Of a DNA stretch of 64,000 bases, positions 52,386-60,533 are shown piece after piece. A program made the translations under genes and the position numbers. Each line of letters starts with the position of its first letter. The stretch's first letter is position 1. This DNA comes from Duncaniella muricolitica (lineage in GTDB: Bacteria > Bacteroidota > Bacteroidia > Bacteroidales > Muribaculaceae). The notes beneath the pieces were generated by a model. That model did not search any database. It was not told where the DNA came from and saw only the letters and a program-made list of their open reading frames with translations. The DNA is taken from contig CP061009.1 of assembly GCA_025808375.1 (NCBI GenBank), positions 2,170,001 to 2,234,000 of the forward strand, given 5' to 3'.

Positions 52386-54092
52386 TCAGAAGCCGATTCT
52401 GGAGCGTGACTGATTATTGATACGTTCGTGGCGGCAGATATCGATAATTTCCTGTATGTCTATGTCGTCTTTGCCTGTCAATATGGCGTTGACCGAGTGC
52501 TTGCGGGCAATGTTTTCAATCTCTCCGCCCGAGAGATCAAACTGAGCCGCGAGCATATAGGCATCGCTTTTTGACAGTTTGTGCAACATTGTCTGCCAGA
52601 TTTTCGCGCGTGATTCGACAGATGGCTTGTCAAAACGGATTTTGTAAAGAAATCTTCGCTCGAACGCTTTGTCAAGATTGGAGGTTAGATTGGTTGTCGC
52701 AATCATAATGCCGTCGAGAGTCTCCATCTCCTGGAGAATAATGTTTTGGATGGAGTTTTCCATCTTGTCGACTGAGTGAGACGCACCCTCCATCCTGACG
52801 CCCAACACGGCATCGGCCTCATTGAAAAGCAATATGGATGCCAGTTGAGAGTCTTTGCATATCCTGCGGTAACGGTCGAAGAGCGACTTGATGTTTTTCT
52901 CACTTTCTCCTACCCAGCAGCTTTTGATTTTGTCGACGTCGACACGCATGATGTCGCGTCCGGTCTGACGGGCCAGTTGATACGCCGTTTCTGTCTTTCC
53001 GGTGCCTGGTGCTCCGTAGAATATGCAGCAGAATCCCGGTCGCATCCCTGCGTCGCGAAGCCGTGTCTGCACGTCATTGAATCGTTTTTCCGAAAGTATT
53101 GATGACAGTTCGGTTATCTGGTCATGCTCCGTGGCGTTGTAGGTCAGGACCTTTTCGGCGAGCGACTCGGCTTTGATCAGACCCTTGTGCGATTTGATTG
53201 TCTGCATAAAATCAAGTTCGCATAGCAACTCCTCTTTAGCCTTTTCGGTAAGCTTGAAGGCGTAAGGGCATGCCATGCCGTTTTCGTTGACATTCTCGAT
53301 AAGCCCGTGCCTGAACAATGCGGATGTACGGTTGCGTAAACCATATTTGTAGCCTGAGGGAATCTCGCTGTTGTCAAATATGTTCTGAATGTCGTGAAAC
53401 CTGATGTTATCATCAAAATTTTCAACATAAAGATGGGCCATGAAGATAAACAGGAGGGTATCGCACTTGTCCAATACGTAAGTGCGCAGACGGGAGGCAA
53501 AGGCTGTGGAACGGATTTCTTCGAGCATCTCCTCGGTTCGGGTCAGAAGTGAGTCGTAAGTCTGCTCTCCACACTCCCTCTCGTCAATCAGCCGGTTGAA
53601 GCGGTCGAAGAATGCCGATGTGTCGGGAATAGAATCTTCCGTGTAGACGTAAGGCTTGTTGTCACGCAATGATTTCAGCACATCGGACGGCACTCGATAG
53701 CTTAGCGATTGACTACTCCTTGATGCGCGGAGATAGCGTTTGGCTTCGAGAACGTCGATTTCGTCAGAGAGACGTAATATCTTGGTTGTCCGGCAGCCTG
53801 CATAACGGGCTATCTCGGAAATCATGATGCGGCTGTCTTCACTTCGGTCGACAAACATCGACAGCAGCACTGTCTGCATCGGTGTGAGGTGCAGTTTGCG
53901 GGACGCATATTTAATATGTGTGGCGGTCTTGTCGAAGAAGTCCCGGTCGAGATTGGAGCCTTCGGCAAGCTCAACGATGTATTCAAATGACTCCAGAATA
54001 CTTTTGGGCCTTGCGCTCTTTGCGGCCTCTATATGCTTGGAGTTGTCTGTCCGAGTGAAGGAGTCTGCTTTTTGAAGGTTTAGTTTTCTCAT
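52386..54092 (-). CDS. AAA+ ATPase
   Basis: 568 residues. The N-terminal half contains winged-helix-like segments (about 70-130, MISEIARYAGCRTTKILRLS) and no known catalytic domain. The AAA+ module starts near residue 350: Walker A FYGAPGTGKTETAYQLA, Walker B LLFNEADAVLG with Asn in place of the usual Asp (a form common in Bacteroidetes), sensor/SRH ATTNLTSNLDKAFERRF. It resembles FtsH/spastin-type remodelling ATPases without a protease. A hairpin and repeat region lies between it and the zinc-ribbon gene. Its target is unknown. Confidence 0.82.
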   Translation of the reverse strand: MRKLNLQKADSFTRTDNSKHIEAAKSARPKSILESFEYIVELAEGSNLDRDFFDKTATHIKYASRKLHLTPMQTVLLSMFVDRSEDSRIMISEIARYAGCRTTKILRLSDEIDVLEAKRYLRASRSSQSLSYRVPSDVLKSLRDNKPYVYTEDSIPDTSAFFDRFNRLIDERECGEQTYDSLLTRTEEMLEEIRSTAFASRLRTYVLDKCDTLLFIFMAHLYVENFDDNIRFHDIQNIFDNSEIPSGYKYGLRNRTSALFRHGLIENVNENGMACPYAFKLTEKAKEELLCELDFMQTIKSHKGLIKAESLAEKVLTYNATEHDQITELSSILSEKRFNDVQTRLRDAGMRPGFCCIFYGAPGTGKTETAYQLARQTGRDIMRVDVDKIKSCWVGESEKNIKSLFDRYRRICKDSQLASILLFNEADAVLGVRMEGASHSVDKMENSIQNIILQEMETLDGIMIATTNLTSNLDKAFERRFLYKIRFDKPSVESRAKIWQTMLHKLSKSDAYMLAAQFDLSGGEIENIARKHSVNAILTGKDDIDIQEIIDICRHERINNQSRSRIGF

Positions 54093-54214
54093 GTGTTGAC
54101 AGTCGTTTTTGTTGTTTTCTGTATTGCAAAATTACTGCCGATATGTATCATTTGGCGATACATGTTGTGGTAAATTATAACGAGTTGCTGATTTTTTATC
54201 GGATTGCTTATTTA

Positions 54215-54540
54215 GAGGGTGTTTCATAACAAATGTTAAAGCCAAAGTCCATTGTCATGAGTCGTGTTTCGTCATGGAAAGAGGGAGCATAGCTGTAGCT
54301 ATGTGACCGATTGACAGGGCGGAACACGGCCATGACAATGGATGCAAACAAGGTATTTTTATTATTACTTAATATGTATCGTATTAAGGATTTATTAAGG
54401 CTTTACCACTCATGGGCGTCTTTTCATTTAACTTGTCCCTAATCATCGGTCACATAGCTACAGCTATGCTCCCTCTGATTATGAACAATTTAAATGAAAA
54501 TACACCCACTTTGGCTTAACATTTGTTATGAAACGCCCTC
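54215..54540. mobile_element. 326-bp foldback (MITE-like) element
   Basis: Ends GAGGGTGTTTCATAACAAATG and its inverted copy match at 24 of the first 25 bases, followed by GCCAAAGT/ACTTTGGC. A second inner pair (GAGGGAGCATAGCTGTAGCT with its inverse near 54450) is also inverted. A TTA occurs directly on each side, a possible 3-bp target duplication. It has no coding sequence. A non-autonomous relative of an IS5-like element is the likely nature. Confidence 0.78.
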
Positions 54541-54636
54541 TTAAAGGGTGTCATGGTTGCACCACTGACGGGTGCGCGAGCCGGCTGCATCCTTGCTATC
54601 ATTTATCTTATGTGTGGCAAAATTACGTTGATATAA

Positions 54637-54698
54637 TGTCGCATGGTGGCAGAGTTATGATTTATTTTGATTCACTCTGTCGCGTAGTGGCAGAGTGA
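54637..54698 (+). repeat. Tandem TGTCGC..GGCAGAGT repeats upstream of small genes
   Basis: TGTCGCATGGTGGCAGAGTT (54637) and TGTCGCGTAGTGGCAGAGTG (54678) are near-identical, 41 bases apart. The second copy also forms a TCACTCTG/CAGAGTGA inverted repeat. They lie just before the zinc-ribbon gene and may bind a regulator. Confidence 0.5.
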
Positions 54699-54731
54699 GG
54701 GTGTATTTTTGCAGAAAAATTAAGAAAAATT

Positions 54732-54875
54732 ATGCTGATAGAAATTCAAAAAAGGATATGCTTGCGTTGCGGTCACGTATTTACTCACTGGCGGGGTGGG
54801 GTGGTGTTGAGTCTTTTCCCAAAATGTCCGGTGTGTGGCTCGCATTTTACGAAGAATTTAAAAAGTATTATCTGA
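54732..54875 (+). CDS. 47-residue zinc-ribbon protein
   Basis: MLIEIQKRICLRCGHVFTHW, then a Gly-Val stretch and CPVCGS, ending KNLKSII. Two CxxC pairs spaced 19 residues apart form a likely zinc ribbon. A purine-rich AAGAAAAA precedes the ATG. It lies ahead of the LHH nuclease genes but a separate promoter follows, so linkage is uncertain. Confidence 0.55.
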   Translation: MLIEIQKRICLRCGHVFTHWRGGVVLSLFPKCPVCGSHFTKNLKSII

Positions 54876-54892
54876 ATCTCAGATTAATTCCT

Positions 54893-54900
54893 TAATTTTG
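54893..54900 (+). promoter_or_regulatory. -7 box (TAATTTTG) for the LHH nuclease operon
   Basis: Exact match to TAnnTTTG, 35 bases before the ATG at 54936. The upstream ATG at 54903 would fall before the expected transcript start, so it is rejected. Confidence 0.58.
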
Positions 54901-54935
54901 CGATGATCATATCGCCAACCAACACCTTGTATAAC

Positions 54936-55412
54936 ATGGAAAATTACTCCCATCTCCAACGTCAGACAGGATGGTCTGACACTATCTTCCAAGCCATAGG
55001 CTCAGAAGAAGAGGCTCTCATATATATGAAAGCCGGACTCGTAGAGAAAACCGTCAACGGCCGTCAGGCTCTGACAAATCCTACAATTGACGGACGTGCC
55101 TTCAACTGTCGCAAAGAATGGCTCAAAGAGAAACTTGCCGATTACGACAATTGGAAAGACTGGAACAACGCCGACCTTATGGGCGAAGGCTTCCCGCCGC
55201 GTGATGAAAATGGCGACCCCTACGAGCTGCACCACATCGGTCAGCGTCAGGACTCGCCCTTTGCCGAACTGACCTACTGGCAACACATGACCGATGGCAA
55301 CAACGCCATTCTCCACCCCAAGCGCGAAAGCGAAATCGACCGTCAGCAATTCGACCGCGAAAAAGCCGCCCACTGGATGGCACGATTCAATGACTTCAAA
55401 GACTGCTATTGA
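54936..55412 (+). CDS. LHH-family HNH-like nuclease (orphan toxin-type)
   Basis: 158 residues. The C-terminal half matches the LHH nuclease family of the HNH/ENDO VII fold, usually the toxic tip of polymorphic toxins: DPYELHHIGQRQDSPFAEL, then AILHPKRESEIDRQQF and a helical HWMARFNDF end, with the ELHH pair and a second His as likely catalytic residues. Here it is not fused to a secretion domain; the N-terminal 75 residues look like a small adaptor. Its stop and the YkvA-like start nearly touch, so they form one operon. Confidence 0.78.
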   Translation: MENYSHLQRQTGWSDTIFQAIGSEEEALIYMKAGLVEKTVNGRQALTNPTIDGRAFNCRKEWLKEKLADYDNWKDWNNADLMGEGFPPRDENGDPYELHHIGQRQDSPFAELTYWQHMTDGNNAILHPKRESEIDRQQFDREKAAHWMARFNDFKDCY

Positions 55413-55414
55413 CT

Positions 55415-55807
55415 ATGGATCTAAAATCATTCTCCAATAATCTTCAGAACTATGCGGGTTATTATAATCCGGATTCTCTTTTTGAGAAAATTAAAAATGT
55501 GGCACGAAAGGCCGGCGTAAAGCTTGTGTATATAGTGTTGCTGCTTTATTATTCCACACTCGACGAGGAACTGCCGATGAAAGACCGACTTATGGTTATA
55601 GCGGCATTGGGATATTTTATTCTTCCCATCGACCTGATTCCGGATGCTCTGTCCGGTGGTTTTGCAGATGATATGGCCGCCCTCGTCTACGTGCTTAAGC
55701 AAGTGTGGAATAATCTTACTCCCGCAACAAAGCAAAAGGCTCAAAATAGGCTCAGAGAATGGTTCGGCGATATTTCGGAAAAAGACCTTGTTATCCCCGG
55801 GCTCTGA
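55415..55807 (+). CDS. YkvA-like membrane protein (DUF1232)
   Basis: 130 residues from ATG 55415. The DUF1232 segment YFILPIDLIPDALSGGFADD is diagnostic, with two hydrophobic stretches (VKLVYIVLLLYYSTL and MVIAALGYFIL). The function of YkvA proteins is unknown. It begins two bases after the LHH nuclease stop. A role as partner or protector of the nuclease is a guess based only on position. Confidence 0.78.
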   Translation: MDLKSFSNNLQNYAGYYNPDSLFEKIKNVARKAGVKLVYIVLLLYYSTLDEELPMKDRLMVIAALGYFILPIDLIPDALSGGFADDMAALVYVLKQVWNNLTPATKQKAQNRLREWFGDISEKDLVIPGL

Positions 55808-55942
55808 AACAACATGCTTTATCATTTACACGCGGCATTATCAATTAATGTCGCGTTTTTATATGCCATTAGTGGAACGCATTTTATATACTCTGCCGTC
55901 ATCCGGCATAATGCATTATTATCTTTGTGTCAAAAAAAGATT

Positions 55943-56233
55943 ATGGAAAAGATTCTTGAAAAAATCGAGCGTTGGATTGCTGACGAGCCGACAGAGTCGG
56001 AAACTCAAAAGAGCTCACTTGATATCGCAATAGAGCAAGTTATGTACCGACTCCTTCGTTGCGTTGTTCCCGTTCTTCTCATAGCCTTAGTGATAAACCT
56101 GACAATAATGTTTACGGTCCCTATAGAGATGGCGATGTCGCGATGGTTTTGGCTAAAAGATCCGATTTCGATTGGCGCAGCCTATTTTATCCACAAATTA
56201 TTAAAGCCATCCTGTCAAAATGTGACACAGTGA
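55943..56233 (+). CDS. Small two-span membrane protein
   Basis: 96 residues from MEKILEKIERWIADEPTESE. Two hydrophobic stretches follow (VVPVLLIALVINLTIMF and ISIGAAYFIHKLL) and a short polar end. A -7 box TATCTTTG (55920-55927) lies 15 bases before the start, so it has its own promoter. No family recognised. Confidence 0.6.
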   Translation: MEKILEKIERWIADEPTESETQKSSLDIAIEQVMYRLLRCVVPVLLIALVINLTIMFTVPIEMAMSRWFWLKDPISIGAAYFIHKLLKPSCQNVTQ

Positions 56234-56702
56234 TCCGTTATCTTTGCAATATCTAAAAGAGCTTGAGGAATCCTATGATTTGGATTGCCAATATGTTCGA
56301 TGATATGTTGTAAAACATATTAATCTCGATAACATTAGTTGTCAGGAAATAGGGTGTCCTTCACGGAATTTTTGTAATTTTGCAATTGATTGAGAGGCAT
56401 AGTCGCACTCCGACAGCGGTTGGAGCGAGTATTTCAATCACGCCAAAGGCAATTTGCCTGATGTTCCGTATATCTAAATCGCCAAATTAAGAATATATGA
56501 GGGAGCACACGGTGAAGGATGCCCATTTCCGGCAACGCTTTGACAAGGCGTGTCTACGTCATCGTCATATCCGTACCGGACGTGGGGTGACGTATTCTTC
56601 AAGTTCTCTCATAAGGTGTTTGGCGATACCTGATATACAAGGACGTGAAGTAAAGAAGCCTCACGTCTTTGGCGTTTATAATCCTAACTAAATAACAAAC
56701 CA
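56234..56702. other. Gene-poor stretch with promoter and hairpins
   Basis: A -7 box TAATTTTG (56375-56382) starts a region with several hairpins (CTCC..GGAG near 56420, AGGCAATTTGCCT near 56447, GACGTGA..TCACGTC at about 56641-56670, the last followed by TTTGG). An ORF at 56497-56691 is highly basic and looks non-coding, so I do not call it. The region may encode a small RNA of about 300 bases. Confidence 0.4.
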
Positions 56703-56924
56703 ATGTCAAAAGTTTTTCGCATTACGCCGAAACGCATAAAGCGTTCAAACGGCACAGTATTGACCCCGGAAATGGCAGTCACTGTTACTACTGCAATCCA
56801 CACCTCTAATCCTTTCAGCAATGGGGCAAAGGAAATCCAAGAGGCCTATATGCGCCTCTACGGCTTCGACTACAAGAAAGCTTGCTGCAATCAGAACGAC
56901 TTTGAATTTACTAAACTTGATTAA
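56703..56924 (+). CDS. Small conserved Bacteroidetes protein
   Basis: 73 residues: MSKVFRITPKRIKRSNGTVL, then TPEMAVTVTTAIHTSNPFSN, AYMRLYGFDYKKACC and NQNDFEFTKLD. I recall similar small proteins in other Bacteroidetes, with no assigned function. The composite transposon begins two bases after its stop, and the hairpin at 61956-62005 may be its original terminator. Confidence 0.6.
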   Translation: MSKVFRITPKRIKRSNGTVLTPEMAVTVTTAIHTSNPFSNGAKEIQEAYMRLYGFDYKKACCNQNDFEFTKLD

Positions 56925-56925
56925 G

Positions 56926-58304
56926 ACAATGATTCGGTAAAAATTACCGAAGTAGTTGAAACTTAAGTTAATATATCGAATTGTCAAATACAAATGAATC
57001 GCCAAAACGTTCATTATAAAAACATTAGACAATATGAACGTATTGGCGATTCTCAAAGACTTCACCTTTCGGTGTAAGTCGGTATTTGAAAATACTACAA
57101 CCAAGATGAGCAAAAGGTTCCTCAACTGGCTGATTTTAACAATACGCACTGTAGCGTTGATTCCGGGCAAAGTCAATTTTACCAGGCTGTCGCGCTATGG
57201 CGGTCGTACAGCCAAGACCTTTGCTTCCAATTTCAAAACATCCGTAGACTGGATGAAAGTCAACATAGGTATGGCGCAGGATTGTTTTGGGCCGGCCGAT
57301 GACATGGCAGTGGTAATCGATCCGTCGTTCATTTCAAAAAGCAGGCAGACTGACGTATGGCATAGGCCGTTTCTGGTCAGGGGTGGCACAACGTGTGAAA
57401 CGCGGTCTGGAGATAATGGCAATTGGGGCAATAAGTCTGAGTAAACATACATGCGTGATGCTCGGTGCTGTCCAGTCACCGAACTTCAGGACTCTTGAAT
57501 CCGAGAAACAAATGTCAATGCTTTGACTGGTATGTGGCACTTGTCAGGTCAAAGGCGACAGAGATGCTCTCACTGACGGATATTCTGGTTGCCGATGCCT
57601 TTTTCTCCAAATATGAGTTTGTAAATGAAGTGATTGGCATGGGATTTCGATTTGTCGGGAGATTACGTGCCAACTCATATCTGAGGTATCTGGCCATACC
57701 GGATTCCTCCGCCCTCGATGAAGACGCGGCAGAAAGAAAAAAAGTATGGAGAGAAAGTGGATTTCTCCAATCTTGATATGTCCGTGTTCACTTCATTCAT
57801 ATATGAGGATTCCAAAAGAAACAAAAACCGATGTCACACGGCGGTCATACATTCGAGGGCATTGAAACGCGACATCCGTATCGTGGTATGTCCGGTTGAA
57901 AACGCAGAGCCTCTTCTTTACTTCTCTACCGACACCAACATGAGGCCTGAAAAGATCATCGGTTTCTACCGCACCCGATTTCAGATTGAGTTCGGCATAC
58001 GCGATGCCAAGCAGTTTACCGGACTTCAGTCACAGCAGACCCGGGACAGGGAGCGGCTTGACTTTGCGTTCAATCTTTCCTTCACAGCCCTCAATGTCTG
58101 CAAAGAGGTCATAAGGAAGGATTATCCGGATCTTTCGGTAGCGCAGTTCAAACGGCTCATGTTTGAATCTTATCTCGCCTCAACAATTATTTCGACTTGC
58201 GGAAAATCTCCGCATCTCAAAATAATTCAGAAGATAAATCATCGGTTGGCTCTGTTAGCGGCTTAGCCAAGGCTGAACAACCTCAAATTTTACCGAATCA
58301 TTGT
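56926..58304 (+). mobile_element. IS4-family copy, left
   Basis: 1,379 bases bounded by ACAATGATTCGGTAA and TTACCGAATCATTGT. It carries an IS4-type transposase gene in the plus direction. It differs from the right copy mainly in lengths of homopolymer runs. Confidence 0.85.
57034..58266 (+). pseudogene. IS4-family transposase, frameshifted (left copy)
   Basis: Start MNVLAILKDFTFRCKSVFEN. The DDE domain has DDMAVVIDPSFISK, DILVADAFFSKYEFVNEVIG, and the exact IS4 signature Y-(2)-R-(3)-E-(6)-K in FYRTRFQIEFGIRDAK. The frame shifts at an A-run near 57345 (five As against four in the other copy), and again near 57715 before KKYGEKVDFSNLDMS. No complete product as written. Confidence 0.8.
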
Positions 58305-58311
58305 AAGAATT

Positions 58312-59451
58312 ATGTGGGATAAAATAGCTAAAATTGGGATTCAAGCTGGTAAAACATACATCGCTCATCGCGGTGTCGATGGTGCCATTGAAGATGCCCA
58401 AAAGGTGTTTGGATGGGCAAAGAAGGGAGCTGACTCTTTATTATCAACCAACACCGATGAGAAAACGGACGAATTGCTAAGTCTTGATTTTGAAAAAATT
58501 CAAACTTGGACAGATGACTGCATTGCAGAAATTAAAGAGACATTTCATGAAGCTAAGCGTCATGAAATAACATCACTAAAATTCTGCCAAAATGCAAACA
58601 TAGCACTTTATACAGGGTATCATACCATTGCTCAAATGGTTGGCTTGGAGGATGAAATAGATGCCGATGACTATGATACTCTCGTCTCAACTTATATTGA
58701 TCCTATAGATAATCTATGCGACCAAATTCTTATGTTCATCGGGGAAAAGTGTCAAGGCGGCATGAATTGTCCAAAAGATGTCAAGACAGGAAGTAATGAA
58801 GGGGCTCTTTGCCTACAAGTTTATGGTGTTTATCCGGTAAACTTTACCTACGACATGACAATGCTTGTGGCCGTTGTTAAGAATGGTATTGTCAGGTCGG
58901 GATGCTCCATAACACTACCTGGGAGCGAAGATGAAGATACTTTGGCTGAAGTTGCTTTCGTCAGGATGTTTGGAAAAGTTATGGAACAAGCAGAGTCCGG
59001 GGATCTATGCTGCGTTTACCTAAAAGGTGACTATACAGATAATCTTCCTAACGATAGTGTGTTTCAAATAGGAATGATGCCTGAACACCAATCAGAGTGT
59101 CATGCCACTGTCAGCACTTCTGTTTCGATTAATGCTTCTGAAAAGGAATATCTCGACGAAGTGAAGGCATGTTTCGAAGACGATGGCGAGATAACTGCAC
59201 GCGAGCGGCGTTTGCTCGACAAGCTCTGCAGTTCTCTCGGAATTTCCGCAGCGCGTGCTGCCGAACTTGAGGCGATTGCATCTGGAAAGTCCGGCCTATC
59301 TGAATCTGAAAAAGAATATCTCGATGAGTACAAGGCTTGCTTGGAAGAAGATGGCGTAATCAGCGAACGCGAACGCCGACTGCTCGACCGACTGGCAAAA
59401 TCGCTGGATATTACTCTGGAAAGAGCACGAGAGATTGAGGCTTCTCTCTGA
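58312..59451 (+). CDS. Cargo gene 1: EF-Tu domain 2-like segment plus two TerB-like repeats
   Basis: 379 residues. Residues 1-130 are helical (KVFGWAKKGADSLLSTN). Residues about 165-250 (YDMTMLVAVVKNGIVRSGCS, ITLPG, FVRMFGKVMEQAESGDLCCV, YLKGD) follow the pattern of translation-GTPase domain 2, without any GTPase domain. The C-terminus has two tandem 45-residue repeats (SEKEYLDEVKACFEDDGEIT, RERRLLDKLCSSLGIS and SEKEYLDEYKACLEEDGVIS, RERRLLDRLAKSLDIT) of TerB-like look. No signal or membrane span. It lies between IS copies with gene 2; no known function. Confidence 0.72.
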   Translation: MWDKIAKIGIQAGKTYIAHRGVDGAIEDAQKVFGWAKKGADSLLSTNTDEKTDELLSLDFEKIQTWTDDCIAEIKETFHEAKRHEITSLKFCQNANIALYTGYHTIAQMVGLEDEIDADDYDTLVSTYIDPIDNLCDQILMFIGEKCQGGMNCPKDVKTGSNEGALCLQVYGVYPVNFTYDMTMLVAVVKNGIVRSGCSITLPGSEDEDTLAEVAFVRMFGKVMEQAESGDLCCVYLKGDYTDNLPNDSVFQIGMMPEHQSECHATVSTSVSINASEKEYLDEVKACFEDDGEITARERRLLDKLCSSLGISAARAAELEAIASGKSGLSESEKEYLDEYKACLEEDGVISERERRLLDRLAKSLDITLERAREIEASL

Positions 59452-59510
59452 TTCTAAAGTTTTGGTGATGCTTTAATCTTTGATGACGAAAATATTAAAT
59501 ATCTTCATGA

Positions 59511-60533
59511 ATGGGAAAAATGTTGACAGAACAATTAACCTCTGCCACCGAGATTAATATAGCATACTGTACTTCTCTCGAAGAGGTGCAGGATGCACTC
59601 TCACTGATGGCCAAAGATGCCAATAAATCATTGGCACATGCACTTAAGGCACAAATACAAGTTGTAAAATATATTTCAAAGCCAGATTTGTATGGAAGTG
59701 CCTTCGACTTATTCTTCAAAAACTTAAAGAAAGCCATTGACTATGCTGAAGATGAGGATAATATATACGACCTTCGGGAACAAGCCGGACTGATGTTAAA
59801 CAATTTTGTCTTCTTTATGAAGGCAAAATTAGAATGGGAAGTAGCTGTTAACAGGAGAGAAGGAGAAGCTCTGTTTTTAGAGGCCTCGCACGGTTTAGCC
59901 GAGTGTATAATGACTTTGGCATCCATGTACTATGGTGGTACAACCAAAGCTATTATGAAAGTAACTGCCATCAAGCAATTGAGCACTTTGTTCTTCAATC
60001 CCAACAATGAGGGTGATAATTGGTTCAAGAAAGCCGGAAGATGGCTATTCAAGAGTTCTCGAACAGCAGAGAAAAAAGCGGAGTTTCTTGAAACACTTGA
60101 CAGACTGGCAGACAAGCTCGTGGACAAGTATGAGATAATAGGCTCAAATGATTTGATTGCCGGCATTTATGAGAATTACCGCGACGAACTGATTGAATCC
60201 CATTCCTACAGATGGACTTCGTTGTGGAAAGAAGCCTCTGATTACAAAGACAAATCATGGCAAATACCTTGTTGGATTATCAGCATAGGTAGTATGTTAA
60301 GCGGTATAGTATGGTTTATTCGATGGATTATCTCTTTGTTCAAAGATTTGACTCCCGGATGGGCTTCGACTCAATGGATATGGACCGGAGTCGTACTTGG
60401 AGGAATATCCATAGTAATTGCGGTTATATGCTTGATACTGTCAATTATTCGCGACAAAAAAGGCGACCATAAATATATGCAATGTGTTCAATATTATGAT
60501 GGAATAATTAATTTGTTTACAATGATTCGGTAA
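59511..60533 (+). CDS. Cargo gene 2: membrane protein with helical N-terminal domain
   Basis: 340 residues. The first 250 are soluble and helical (LTSATEINIAYCTSLEEVQD, LSLMAKDANKSLAHALKAQI). Two membrane spans follow at the C-terminus (IPCWIISIGSMLSGIVWFIR and GVVLGGISIVIAVICLILS), so the helical domain faces one side of the membrane. The last residues (TMIR and stop) come from the IS end, so the natural 3' end is lost or altered. Gene 1 and gene 2 are 59 bases apart on one strand and probably act together. Confidence 0.68.
   Translation: MGKMLTEQLTSATEINIAYCTSLEEVQDALSLMAKDANKSLAHALKAQIQVVKYISKPDLYGSAFDLFFKNLKKAIDYAEDEDNIYDLREQAGLMLNNFVFFMKAKLEWEVAVNRREGEALFLEASHGLAECIMTLASMYYGGTTKAIMKVTAIKQLSTLFFNPNNEGDNWFKKAGRWLFKSSRTAEKKAEFLETLDRLADKLVDKYEIIGSNDLIAGIYENYRDELIESHSYRWTSLWKEASDYKDKSWQIPCWIISIGSMLSGIVWFIRWIISLFKDLTPGWASTQWIWTGVVLGGISIVIAVICLILSIIRDKKGDHKYMQCVQYYDGIINLFTMIR

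Noticed and set aside
56497..56691. A 64-residue basic ORF
   Set aside because: Biased composition and hairpins running through it; no family resemblance and no good ribosome site.
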